Under the pieces are notes generated by a model, which was given only the letters and a program-made list of their open reading frames with translations, was not told the origin of the DNA and ran no database searches. A stretch of 64,000 nucleotides of DNA from Gammaproteobacteria bacterium (lineage in GTDB: Bacteria; Pseudomonadota; Gammaproteobacteria; Pseudomonadales; Ketobacteraceae), in NCBI GenBank assembly GCA_013178375.1, contig JABLXQ010000024.1:1-64000 (forward strand), written 5' to 3'. The position numbers and the translations under genes were made by a program. Positions 52,763-60,963 of this stretch are shown in pieces (the stretch's first letter is position 1; each line of letters opens with the position of its first letter).

Positions 52763-54498
52763 GGTTCGCCTGCTGCTTTCAGGCGCTTGAACGCTTCGGT
52801 TCGAATTTCCTTCGCCTTGGCCTTTTCATTCCCGGTCATGGCAAAGTCCGACTCGGCGAAGATCAACACTTTGCGCGGCAGTTTGAAACTGGCCAGCTTC
52901 TGTTTCAGGAATGCGCTCAACGCGTCCGGATCGACTGTCACGCCCTCCACCGGCACGATACAGGAAACCACCATCTCTCCCAGGGTTTCATGCTCCACAC
53001 CGACCGTCTGGCTGCGTTTTATGCCGGGAAATTTGGCGACTATCGAATCCACTTCTTCCGGCGACACGTTGGCGCCACCGGTCTTGATGATGTCGTTGAG
53101 ACGCCCTTCCCAGAACAGGCGCCCTTCCCTGTCGACATAGCCGCCGTCACCGGTGCAGTAATAGCCGTCATCGTCGAAACATTCTTCCAGGGTTTTGCCG
53201 AGGTAACCGATCATCAGGGTCGGGCCCTTGATACAGATTTCGCCACGCTCGCCGACTGGCACCAGCGCACGGGTTTCCGGATCGACAATTTTCAGTAAAT
53301 TGCCAGGCAACGGCACACCGGCACTGCCGGCATATTCGTCCAACGGCGTATCAGCATCGAATGACGTATTTATCGTCATGGTTTCGGTGGTACCGAACGA
53401 CATGGGCAGCTTCCAATCGGTATTCACGGTGGGATGCGTCACGATCAATTCACCCCGGGTGACATAACGCAGGCTGCCAAGATCTGCTTCGTCATATCCG
53501 GACACCGCTTGCAGTCGTGCCCACTGGTGCGGCCGCCCGTTCATGAAGGTGATACGCTCAGCTTCAATCAGTTTGACTGCTTCTGCTGCATCGAACAGCG
53601 GTTGCAGGATCACTGCGCCACCGGTGGACAACGCCACACCCACGATCATGGAGATATTGCCGGACCAGAAAAAGCCGTTGCCCGTCCACGCCCGAGCCGG
53701 TTCTTTTACGGCCATAACCCGGGGCCAGCGCCACCACTGGATGGCAAAGGCTTGCTGCGAATGCAAAATCCCCTTGGGCAAACTGGTCGTGCCTGACGAG
53801 AAAAACAATCCGCCTGCATCGCCCGCTGACACGGTTGCGGCACGGGCATCGACAATCGCGCCGGAAACACGGGCAGCGGTTTCAATAAATGCATTCCAGG
53901 GTACAAACGCGTTCACATCAATATCGGCAGTATCGGCATCGCCAGGCCGGGTCACACCGTCAAGGCGTACCAACTGCTTGAGGAAAGGAAATTTCGTGGA
54001 TTCAAGCTGACCTGGCGCACTCGTTTTAATCTTCGGTTCCAGCTCGGTCAGGATGCTGGCGAAATTCTTTTTCAGCACCCAGTCTTCGAATATCAGGTGC
54101 GATATGGCCGAGGCCGAGAGCAGATGCTCAAGTTCATCCGGAGTAGAGAAGGTACTCAACGCAACCGTAACGCCACCCGCCAATGCCGTGCCAAACAGCA
54201 GCGACAGATACTCCGGCCGGTTGGTCATCATGATGCCGACACGATGGTCTTTTCCAACACCCGAAGCAATCAGGGCTTTGGCCACTTCCACCGAGCGATC
54301 CCAAAGTTCCCGATAGCTCCAGCGCACGACACCATCCGGTGTGTGCAGCACGACAGCTTCACTGTCACCGTATCGACTGCACACGTCGCGCAGATAGCCT
54401 GGAATCGTCAGCGCACCAATCCCGGCTTCTTCGCCAAGAGGAATGCCGCGCACCAGGGAGATCGCCGGATCTGCCACAATTGCCCGCTTGTTACCCAT
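52750..54498 (-). CDS. AMP-forming acyl-CoA synthetase
   Basis: A 582-residue ANL ligase. The P-loop is FFSSGTTSLPKGILH, the A5 region MSFGTTETMTINTSF, then GDGGYVDREGRLFWEGRLND and TGGANVSPEEVDSIVAKFPG, with the end LPRKVLIFAESDFAMTGNEK. It should activate an acid produced by the dehydrogenases in this segment. ATG at 54498 with GGGG 8 nt upstream. It is downstream of the MaoC-like gene in the leftward operon, 54 bp apart. It is only distantly related to the ligase at 37984-39546, so the two likely handle different acids. Confidence 0.92.
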   Translation of the reverse strand: MGNKRAIVADPAISLVRGIPLGEEAGIGALTIPGYLRDVCSRYGDSEAVVLHTPDGVVRWSYRELWDRSVEVAKALIASGVGKDHRVGIMMTNRPEYLSLLFGTALAGGVTVALSTFSTPDELEHLLSASAISHLIFEDWVLKKNFASILTELEPKIKTSAPGQLESTKFPFLKQLVRLDGVTRPGDADTADIDVNAFVPWNAFIETAARVSGAIVDARAATVSAGDAGGLFFSSGTTSLPKGILHSQQAFAIQWWRWPRVMAVKEPARAWTGNGFFWSGNISMIVGVALSTGGAVILQPLFDAAEAVKLIEAERITFMNGRPHQWARLQAVSGYDEADLGSLRYVTRGELIVTHPTVNTDWKLPMSFGTTETMTINTSFDADTPLDEYAGSAGVPLPGNLLKIVDPETRALVPVGERGEICIKGPTLMIGYLGKTLEECFDDDGYYCTGDGGYVDREGRLFWEGRLNDIIKTGGANVSPEEVDSIVAKFPGIKRSQTVGVEHETLGEMVVSCIVPVEGVTVDPDALSAFLKQKLASFKLPRKVLIFAESDFAMTGNEKAKAKEIRTEAFKRLKAAGEPGVV

Positions 54499-54552
54499 GA
54501 AGATCACCCCTGTTCCCGGAACCAGTCTTTATGAATTACTCTTCACTGAGAA

Positions 54553-55746
54553 TTAACAGGGCAATTCCACTTCGGCAAAGCCAGTGAGAATGACATCGCC
54601 TTCCTGCGTGGTTTGTTTGACTTTCACCTGAACGACCGACATGCCGTAGGGCGACACATCAATCTTGTCGACCACTTCACCGTCCAGATAAGTCACATCG
54701 CCTTCAAACGCGGGGCTGCGGAACTGGGATTTGGAGTGCCAGATAAAGCCATTATGTCCCGCCCAGTACGCCACATAATCCACGAACCAGGCATTCATGG
54801 ATGCACCATAACCATAGGCGCCACCCATGCCGATATCTTCGGCCTTGTCGGAATTGATGTGCCCGCTGGAAGGACCGTGGAACAAGCCATCGGCCATGCG
54901 CGGATCTATTTTTCTCGCTTCAAAGTCGTAGGACATTTTTTCCGAGAAACCGGCATCTTCTGTCGCAGGATCATGCACCCCTTCCGGCACATTCCAGCGC
55001 CAGGTTCCCCAGATGTTCTGGCGATGCGCACGGCACTCAAGCGCAAAGGTCACAACCGAGTGCGGTCCAATGACACGACGCGGCAGCTTGTCACCGATTT
55101 TGACTTCGCGGTAATTCGGTGAAACGCCCTCACGATTGGAGAGAATCCAGTTCATCCGCTGCTTGTTGATTTCAGCCAGATCGTCCGCGGTCCATTTCTT
55201 TGGCGAACGTTTTTTCTTGTCGTACATACCGCGCTTTTTGGCTTCGTCTATCAAGTAGCGAATCGCGGTTGCACGCTCTTTGGCGACCAGGGCGCCATGC
55301 TGGTTGTGATGAATCGTATCGCCGCGGGTAAAAATCGTGGGGCCGGCGAATTTGGTGTCTGCCACATCGTAGCCGTCAAAACGGCGGTCTTGAGTCAGCT
55401 TGTCACCCGGGCGAACCGGGGTGCCGTAGAACCACCACTCTTCGCCACCGAATATCAGATGTGAGCCAGGAATTTTGCCTACACAGGAGGGATGGCAGCC
55501 ATGACCATAATCCATGGCGACCGTGAACGATTGGGGAGCGACAATTCCGCCGAACCTGGATGATTGCGCAAATTTCTCATCCCAGTGCAGCGGATTGGGA
55601 TAATCCATCGCCTGCACCCAGCGCCGGATGTCGGTGGCGTTGCAGGGGTCCCACATTTCGGCAAATACAACCGGTTTGCCGATCCATTTATCCAATTCAC
55701 TGAGATCGAGCTGTGTTTGATTTTCTTGTGTTTTAACCACAGACAT
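54553..55746 (-). CDS. MaoC/hot-dog-fold acyl-CoA hydratase or dehydratase
   Basis: A 397-residue protein with two hot-dog units, both of the FAS1-like dehydratase/MaoC type. The N-terminal half has the NATDIRRWVQAMDYPNPLHW, DEKFAQSSRFGGIVAPQSF pattern, the second half has YGASMNAWFVDYVAYWAGHN and FEGDVTYLDGEVVDKID. The active-site Asp/His pair of MaoC hydratases is partly visible in the D-Y-x-N-P-x-H motif. It would hydrate or dehydrate an enoyl- or hydroxyacyl-CoA. It lies between ligase and reductase genes of the same strand. Confidence 0.85.
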   Translation of the reverse strand: MSVVKTQENQTQLDLSELDKWIGKPVVFAEMWDPCNATDIRRWVQAMDYPNPLHWDEKFAQSSRFGGIVAPQSFTVAMDYGHGCHPSCVGKIPGSHLIFGGEEWWFYGTPVRPGDKLTQDRRFDGYDVADTKFAGPTIFTRGDTIHHNQHGALVAKERATAIRYLIDEAKKRGMYDKKKRSPKKWTADDLAEINKQRMNWILSNREGVSPNYREVKIGDKLPRRVIGPHSVVTFALECRAHRQNIWGTWRWNVPEGVHDPATEDAGFSEKMSYDFEARKIDPRMADGLFHGPSSGHINSDKAEDIGMGGAYGYGASMNAWFVDYVAYWAGHNGFIWHSKSQFRSPAFEGDVTYLDGEVVDKIDVSPYGMSVVQVKVKQTTQEGDVILTGFAEVELPC

Positions 55747-55835
55747 ACGGGCGAACTCCGTTATTCATTCAGTCGGAATATTGCGCCCGTCAAACGGTGG
55801 AGCCGGAAAATCCGGCCCCGCTTCAACCAGGCGCG

Positions 55836-56819
55836 TTATTTTTTTACATTGACAACAAGACGGCCACGAATCTTGCCTTTCAGAAGATCAGCTGCCGCAG
55901 GAATAGCTTCAGCAAGACTGACTTCATGGGCGATCATTTCCAGAGAAGAACCGTCCAGATCTTTCGCCAGACGTTCCCATGCAGCGATACGACGGGGCCT
56001 GGGCGCCATCACACTGTCAACACCCAGCAAGGCAACACCGCGCAAAATGAAGGGCATTACCGTGGAGGGGAAATCCGCTCCCTGAGCCAGACCGCAAGCA
56101 GCAACCGCACCGCAGTAGCGTGTCTGGGCACAGGCGTTGACCAGGGTATGACTACCCACCGCATCCACCACACCTGCCCAGCGCTCTTTCTGCAAAGGCT
56201 TGCCTTTTTCTGCCAGCGTCACCCGGTCGATAATGGCCGACGCGCCGAGATCTTTCAGATAACTTTCTTCCGACGCTTTACCCGTCGCTGCCACCACTGT
56301 GAAACCTGCTTTGGCCAGCAGCAGAACGGCCACACTGCCCACGCCACCCGTTGCACCGGTCACCAGGATTTCGCCCTGATCCGGCGTAATGCCGTACTTG
56401 ACCAGCGCATCCACGCAAAGCGCAGCGGTATAGCCCGCAGTACCAATGGCCATCGCCTGACGGCTGGTGAATGCTTTAGGCAGGGGAATCAGCCAGTCGC
56501 CGTTCAGACGGGCTTTCTGTGCCAGACCGCCCCAATGACCTTCGCCCACACCCCAACCGTTCAGAACGACGCGGTCGCCCTTTTTCCATTCCGGATGGCT
56601 GCTTTCGCTGACGACACCCGCCAGGTCGATACCCGGCACCATGGGAAACTTGCGCACTACTGGCGAACTGCCCGTAATGGCAAGCCCGTCCTTGTAGTTC
56701 AGCGTGGAGTACTCAACATCCACGGTGACATTGCCTGCCGGCAACTGGGACTCATCAATCTGGGCAACTTCGACCGTCTGGCCTGCATCGTTTTTGTTGA
56801 TCAGAATTCCGGAAAACAT
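55836..56819 (-). CDS. MDR-family NADPH-dependent oxidoreductase (AcuI/YhdH type)
   Basis: A 327-residue zinc-free medium-chain dehydrogenase. The AcuI signature is YSTLNYKDGLAITG, followed by FPMVPGIDLAGVV and NGWGVGEGHWGG. The NADP-binding loop is VTGATGGVGSVAVLLL. AcuI reduces acryloyl-CoA to propionyl-CoA; relatives act on other short enoyl-CoA esters. In this operon it could remove an acrylyl-type by-product or reduce an intermediate. It is the first gene of the leftward set ending at 52750. The upstream gap holds TTGAAC-6-GTTCAA at 56993-57010. Confidence 0.9.
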   Translation of the reverse strand: MFSGILINKNDAGQTVEVAQIDESQLPAGNVTVDVEYSTLNYKDGLAITGSSPVVRKFPMVPGIDLAGVVSESSHPEWKKGDRVVLNGWGVGEGHWGGLAQKARLNGDWLIPLPKAFTSRQAMAIGTAGYTAALCVDALVKYGITPDQGEILVTGATGGVGSVAVLLLAKAGFTVVAATGKASEESYLKDLGASAIIDRVTLAEKGKPLQKERWAGVVDAVGSHTLVNACAQTRYCGAVAACGLAQGADFPSTVMPFILRGVALLGVDSVMAPRPRRIAAWERLAKDLDGSSLEMIAHEVSLAEAIPAAADLLKGKIRGRLVVNVKK

Positions 56820-57094
56820 ACGAATCGTCTCTCGCTACTATCAATCGTTGATGTGAGAAGGCCGCGACAATATCGACCACTTAGAGACGTTAGTCTGCTG
56901 GTTCAACCAATACTAGTCAACACTGTTGTCGCATTCTCGCCCGTTAAAACCGGCGCATCGACAATCCGTGCAATTGCTCTGACCCAGGTTGTTTGAACCC
57001 ATTTGTTCAATCCGGTCATGAGCAGATCATGGGCTGGTCATTAGCCTGGTGCCTTGATGTCATCGCCGCACCAGGCCAACCGAGCCGCACGTTT

Positions 57095-58696
57095 TCAGGA
57101 CGGGTGTTTCACCCCGGTGAAGGAGAAAGATCCCATAAAGCCGGTTTTTACTTTGCCGGTCATGGTATTGCCGTCCACCACACCCTTGAACTGAAGCTTG
57201 AGCTTCATTGGCTTCTGGATCTTGTTGATCCATTCGATCTCACCGTTACTGCTGTTGTAGGTGATCTCGTCAATGGTATCCGCGCTGCCATTGCCGGACT
57301 GGACGCCACCCAGCGTGCCGTTGACTTTTTCCAGCACCAGCGAGCTGTCCATCGGACCAGTGGGGCTTTTCACCGTAACAGTCCACTTTCCTTCCACCGA
57401 CGCGGGCGCCCTGGAACCGGCTTCGTCCTTGGCTTTCACTTCCGACGCTACCTTTGCCGCCTCTTTCGCCCTGATCTTCTCCAGGCCTTTGGCATTGACA
57501 TAGGCAGGCAGGGTTTCCCAGCCCCGCACGGTTGAAGTGGAGGACAAATTGGCATGCTCCATATCCACATTCCAGTCAGGAATACGTTTCAGCAATTCCT
57601 CAAATACCACCCGCGCTTCCATGCGGGCCAGCACGTTGCCGATGCAGGTGTGGATACCGTGACCGAATGTCATATGCTGCGGGCGCTTCCGGTGCATATT
57701 GAACTCGTCAGGATTCTCGAAGATGGATTCATCATGATTGGCCGAGCCCACCAGCAACAAGATGGTGCTGCCGGCCGGTACTGTCTGGCCCTGAATAACA
57801 ACATCCTTCGCCACGTAACGGCCAACGTGAGGCGGTGGCGGCTCCAGGCGCAATGCTTCCTCGATGGCCTGGGGAATCAATGCAGGATTGGCTACCAGTT
57901 CGCGACGCTGTTCAGGATATTCCGCCAGGGATTTTGCCATCCAGCCGATCAGGCGGTTCGTGGTTTCATTGCCCGCGCCAGCCAGAAGATTGACGAAGGT
58001 CGTCAACTCTTCGATGGACAGCTTGCGATTGGTACCGGTTTCATCGGTGAATTCAACGCCAAGCAGTTCCGTGATGACATCATCCGACGGATTTTTTATG
58101 CGCCAGTGAATATAGCGCTCGAAGTCCGCTTCAATATTCAGGCCAGCAGAATAATCGACAGGCTTGCCTTCCTCGGTGATGATTTTGGAATCCGTAATGC
58201 GACGGACTTCCTGGAAATCCTCTTCCGGCAAGCCCAGCAGCATGCCAATGACGCGCATGGGAATCTGACCGCCAATATCCGCAATGAAGTCAAACTCGTC
58301 CCGCCCCTTCAGCTCCTCCATGTGCTTGATGGTCATTGCACGAATCTGATCTTCCAGCGCAGTCATGCGCTTGGGGGCAAAGATTCGTTGCACAATTCTG
58401 CGATGGGCGGTGTGCAATGGTGGATCTTCAAAAATAAAAGTGCCCGCCGGCATTTTCACGTTTTCTTTGATGAGTTCGAGAATTGCCCCACGACCGGAAA
58501 TAAACGTCTCGTGGTCAAGAAAACACTTCTGCACGTCGCTGTAGCGACTGACGGCGTAGAAATCGTATTTTTCGTTGTAATAGAGAGGCGCTTCCTCTCT
58601 CAGGCGTTGATAAACCGGGTAGGGATCCTTGACGATTTCCCTCAAATAGGGGTCGTAATAGACCTTGGCACTGTTCAGGGTTGCATTTTCGGCCAT
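57095..58696 (-). CDS. Cytochrome P450 with C-terminal fused domain (P450-3)
   Basis: A 533-residue P450, about 115 longer than usual. The catalytic part (1-410) has I-helix LLAGAGNETTNRL, K-helix EEALRLEPPP and heme loop FGHGIHTCIGNVLARME. A linker rich in Ala, Lys and Glu (412-432) leads to a domain of about 100 residues (SVEGKWTVTVKSPTGP to the GSFSFTGVKHPS end) shared with the Mo-hydroxylase large subunit tail and the protein at 52354. P450s with such a tail are unfamiliar to me. GGAG precedes the ATG by 7-9 nt. The promoter carries the 50-bp element also found upstream of the PQQ dehydrogenase. Confidence 0.92.
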   Translation of the reverse strand: MAENATLNSAKVYYDPYLREIVKDPYPVYQRLREEAPLYYNEKYDFYAVSRYSDVQKCFLDHETFISGRGAILELIKENVKMPAGTFIFEDPPLHTAHRRIVQRIFAPKRMTALEDQIRAMTIKHMEELKGRDEFDFIADIGGQIPMRVIGMLLGLPEEDFQEVRRITDSKIITEEGKPVDYSAGLNIEADFERYIHWRIKNPSDDVITELLGVEFTDETGTNRKLSIEELTTFVNLLAGAGNETTNRLIGWMAKSLAEYPEQRRELVANPALIPQAIEEALRLEPPPPHVGRYVAKDVVIQGQTVPAGSTILLLVGSANHDESIFENPDEFNMHRKRPQHMTFGHGIHTCIGNVLARMEARVVFEELLKRIPDWNVDMEHANLSSTSTVRGWETLPAYVNAKGLEKIRAKEAAKVASEVKAKDEAGSRAPASVEGKWTVTVKSPTGPMDSSLVLEKVNGTLGGVQSGNGSADTIDEITYNSSNGEIEWINKIQKPMKLKLQFKGVVDGNTMTGKVKTGFMGSFSFTGVKHPS

Positions 58697-58716
58697 GACA
58701 ACACTCTCCGCTCTTT

Positions 58717-58766
58717 TTTATTTGGTGTCATGATACTGACACCAAATAAAGGCGACGTCAAATGGC
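58717..58766 (-). promoter_or_regulatory. 50-bp promoter/operator element upstream of P450-3
   Basis: On the + strand: TTTATTTGGTGTCA, 6 nt, TGACACCAAATAAA (perfect 14-bp arms), 3 nt, then GACGTCAAATGGC. On the minus strand the last block gives a TTGACG -35, with CAGTAT 17 bp downstream inside the operator spacer. The same layout occurs at 60883-60932. Confidence 0.8.
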
Positions 58767-58830
58767 TTGCATGGATTCTTTTAAATGCAGGGGAATTGCG
58801 AGATTACAGGCTGTTTTTGTATGCGGGGCA

Positions 58831-58872
58831 CGGTGATAAATTGGGTTGTAAAGACCACCCAATTTATCACCG
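58831..58872. repeat. Perfect 16-bp inverted repeat between P450-3 and PQQ dehydrogenase genes
   Basis: Arms CGGTGATAAATTGGGT and ACCCAATTTATCACCG enclose a 10-nt loop. It lies 12 bp after the dehydrogenase stop. It could end that transcript or be a 3' stabilising stem; there is no T-run. Confidence 0.65.
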
Positions 58873-58883
58873 GCAAACGGATA

Positions 58884-60851
58884 TTAACGCTTGAGTTTGA
58901 ACGCCATGACCGAATCGCCCATGGTGGAGTTATACATGCTGTGACCACCGGCAGGGATGACAATGTACTGCTGGCCATCGGCTTCATAGGATACCGGTAC
59001 CGAGGTGCCCGCGGCCGGCAAATCGCCCTGCCACAACAGCTTGCCGGTGTGAAGATCAAACGCCTTCAGGGTGTCATCCAGTGAATAGCCGATGAAAATC
59101 AATCCGCCCGCAGTAACCAGCGGCCCGCCTGCGCCTGGCATGCCCAGATCCCACGGCATCGGCAGAGGCGACATCTTGTCGACACTACCCAGGGGCACTT
59201 CCCACACGATTTTCTTGTTCACCAGATCCACCGCAGTCAATGCCGCCCAAGGTGGCTTCGAGCAGGGAGCACCCAGGATGGAAAGCAGACCCTGCACTTT
59301 GGGAACATAAGCGGAACCTGCAACCGGGAAAATCATTTCCGATGTTGCTTCGATGATCTGCCCTTCCTTGATGACAGCTTTTTCGCGGGGCACCAGTGTG
59401 ACAATCGTCGGAATGCGATTGGATGGCACAATCATCAGATTGCTTTCCGGATCATAAGCACCGCCACCCCAGTTGGGGCCACCACCGACAGACGGTGAAA
59501 AGATGGTGCCCTTCTCACTGGGAGGCGTATAGATCGGACCGTAATTCAGTTCTTCGGCTTTCTTGCGGCAAAGGTACTCATCCAGCGGCGTGAATCCCCA
59601 GACATCATCCGGCGTAAAACCCTGCGGCATTACTGCAGGCATGCCAACAGGAAACGGCTGCGTTGGCGACAGCACTTCGCCTTTTACCTTGCCTGTTTGC
59701 GGTACGGCACGTTCTTCAATAGGAACCAGAGGTTCACCGGTTTCGCGATTGAATACAAAGATCAACCCCATCTTGGTGTTTTGCACCAGCGCCGGCACGA
59801 TCTTGCCATTGTGCGGCAGATCGAGGAGCAAAGGCTCGGAAGGCAGATCGTAGTCAAACACGTTATGGTGAACCACCTGGAAATGCCACGCGACCTCGCC
59901 GGTTTTTCCTCTCAGCGCGACGATCGACGTCGTATAGTTATTGTCTCCCGGACGGCCAGCGCCGTAAAAATCACTGGAAGAGCTGGTTGTCGGCAGATAA
60001 ACCAGGTCGAGCTTCTGATCTGCTGCGATGGCGGACCACACATTGCCTGCACCAAAGCCGTCGGTACCTTTCTCCCAGCTTTTTGCCGCAGGATCGGAAG
60101 CCGTGCGGGGAATGGGATCGAACGACCACAATTGCTGACCGGTGCGGGCATCAAATGCCAATATCCGTCCGCTGGGCGCATCAACACGCTGGTTGTCGGC
60201 CACCGTCGAACCCATCACGACGACATCATTGACAATGGCAGGGCGCGAGTTGGCCAGCACTTCGCCGGTAAAAATCTCGGGCTTGTCGATGGGCATTTTG
60301 ACCTCGCCCTTATCGCCGAATCCTTCACATGGCTTGCCGGTCTTGGCATCGATCGCGAAGAGTCGATAGTTGGCAGTACCGAGAAAAATGCGCGTCTTGC
60401 AAACGGTGCCATCAGCCGCCTGAGAATCAATCCAGTTGGCGACGCCACGGCACTTCTTCATGCCGGTTTCGGGATCTTTCGGATCAAAAACCCAACGCTC
60501 CTGACCGGTCTTCGGGTCCAGCGCGATCACTCGACGGTTCGTGCTGCACACCACCAGATTGCCTTCGATAAGACTGGGTTGATCCTGAAATGACGTCAGC
60601 GAGCCGGGTTTCGGATGCGCACCGTCACCGGTGTGATATTCCCAGGCCACTTCTAGATTGGTCACGTTATCTTTCGTGATCTGGCTCAGCGGAGAATACT
60701 TTGTGCCAAGCTGATGTTGATCCACCGCTGACTCAGTAGCGGCAGACTCATTGGAGGTGAGTGCCAGGGACAGTGATAGCACCACCAAAAGCAGGTTGCT
60801 TCGACAGATGTTATGAAAAGAGGAAAAGCTGGACTGATACTTTGGTTTCAT
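58884..60851 (-). CDS. PQQ-dependent dehydrogenase (quinoprotein, single domain)
   Basis: A 655-residue periplasmic quinoprotein. A signal peptide region (NLLLVVLSLSLALTSNESAA) precedes an eight-bladed propeller with repeated W-docking motifs (ALDPKTGQERWVFDPKD; AFDARTGQQLWSFDP; ALRGKTGEVAWHFQVVHH; AFDLHTGKLLWQGDL). No CxxCH heme site follows the propeller, and no five-helix membrane anchor of glucose dehydrogenase precedes it, so it should hand electrons to a separate cytochrome or quinone. It probably oxidises an alcohol to the aldehyde used by the next gene upstream in this chain (ALDH). The promoter shares the 50-bp element with P450-3. Confidence 0.9.
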   Translation of the reverse strand: MKPKYQSSFSSFHNICRSNLLLVVLSLSLALTSNESAATESAVDQHQLGTKYSPLSQITKDNVTNLEVAWEYHTGDGAHPKPGSLTSFQDQPSLIEGNLVVCSTNRRVIALDPKTGQERWVFDPKDPETGMKKCRGVANWIDSQAADGTVCKTRIFLGTANYRLFAIDAKTGKPCEGFGDKGEVKMPIDKPEIFTGEVLANSRPAIVNDVVVMGSTVADNQRVDAPSGRILAFDARTGQQLWSFDPIPRTASDPAAKSWEKGTDGFGAGNVWSAIAADQKLDLVYLPTTSSSSDFYGAGRPGDNNYTTSIVALRGKTGEVAWHFQVVHHNVFDYDLPSEPLLLDLPHNGKIVPALVQNTKMGLIFVFNRETGEPLVPIEERAVPQTGKVKGEVLSPTQPFPVGMPAVMPQGFTPDDVWGFTPLDEYLCRKKAEELNYGPIYTPPSEKGTIFSPSVGGGPNWGGGAYDPESNLMIVPSNRIPTIVTLVPREKAVIKEGQIIEATSEMIFPVAGSAYVPKVQGLLSILGAPCSKPPWAALTAVDLVNKKIVWEVPLGSVDKMSPLPMPWDLGMPGAGGPLVTAGGLIFIGYSLDDTLKAFDLHTGKLLWQGDLPAAGTSVPVSYEADGQQYIVIPAGGHSMYNSTMGDSVMAFKLKR

Positions 60852-60882
60852 AAATGCGATTTTCCTGACGACAATACCCGCT

Positions 60883-60932
60883 TTTATTTGGTGTCAGCAT
60901 AGTGACACCAATTAAAATGGACGTCAAATGGC
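60883..60932 (-). promoter_or_regulatory. 50-bp promoter/operator element upstream of the PQQ dehydrogenase
   Basis: Arms TTTATTTGGTGTCA (60883-60896) and TGACACCAATTAAA (60903-60916), spaced by 6 nt, then 3 nt and GACGTCAAATGGC (60920-60932). The spacing is the same as at 58717-58766. Minus-strand reading gives TTGACG, 17 bp, CACTAT. Confidence 0.8.
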
Positions 60933-60963
60933 CGGATTTATTGCTGCGTAGTCGGTGATTTTG

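Noticed and set aside
55797-56996. Plus-strand frame opposite the AcuI-like gene
   Set aside because: Antisense shadow with Arg/His/Gln bias.
56993-57010. TTGAAC-6-GTTCAA palindrome as an operator
   Set aside because: Short arms, 174 bp from the nearest start, could occur by chance; kept only as a note in the AcuI entry.
57554-58894. Plus-strand frame opposite P450-3
   Set aside because: Antisense shadow; P450 heme and I-helix motifs are clear on the minus strand.
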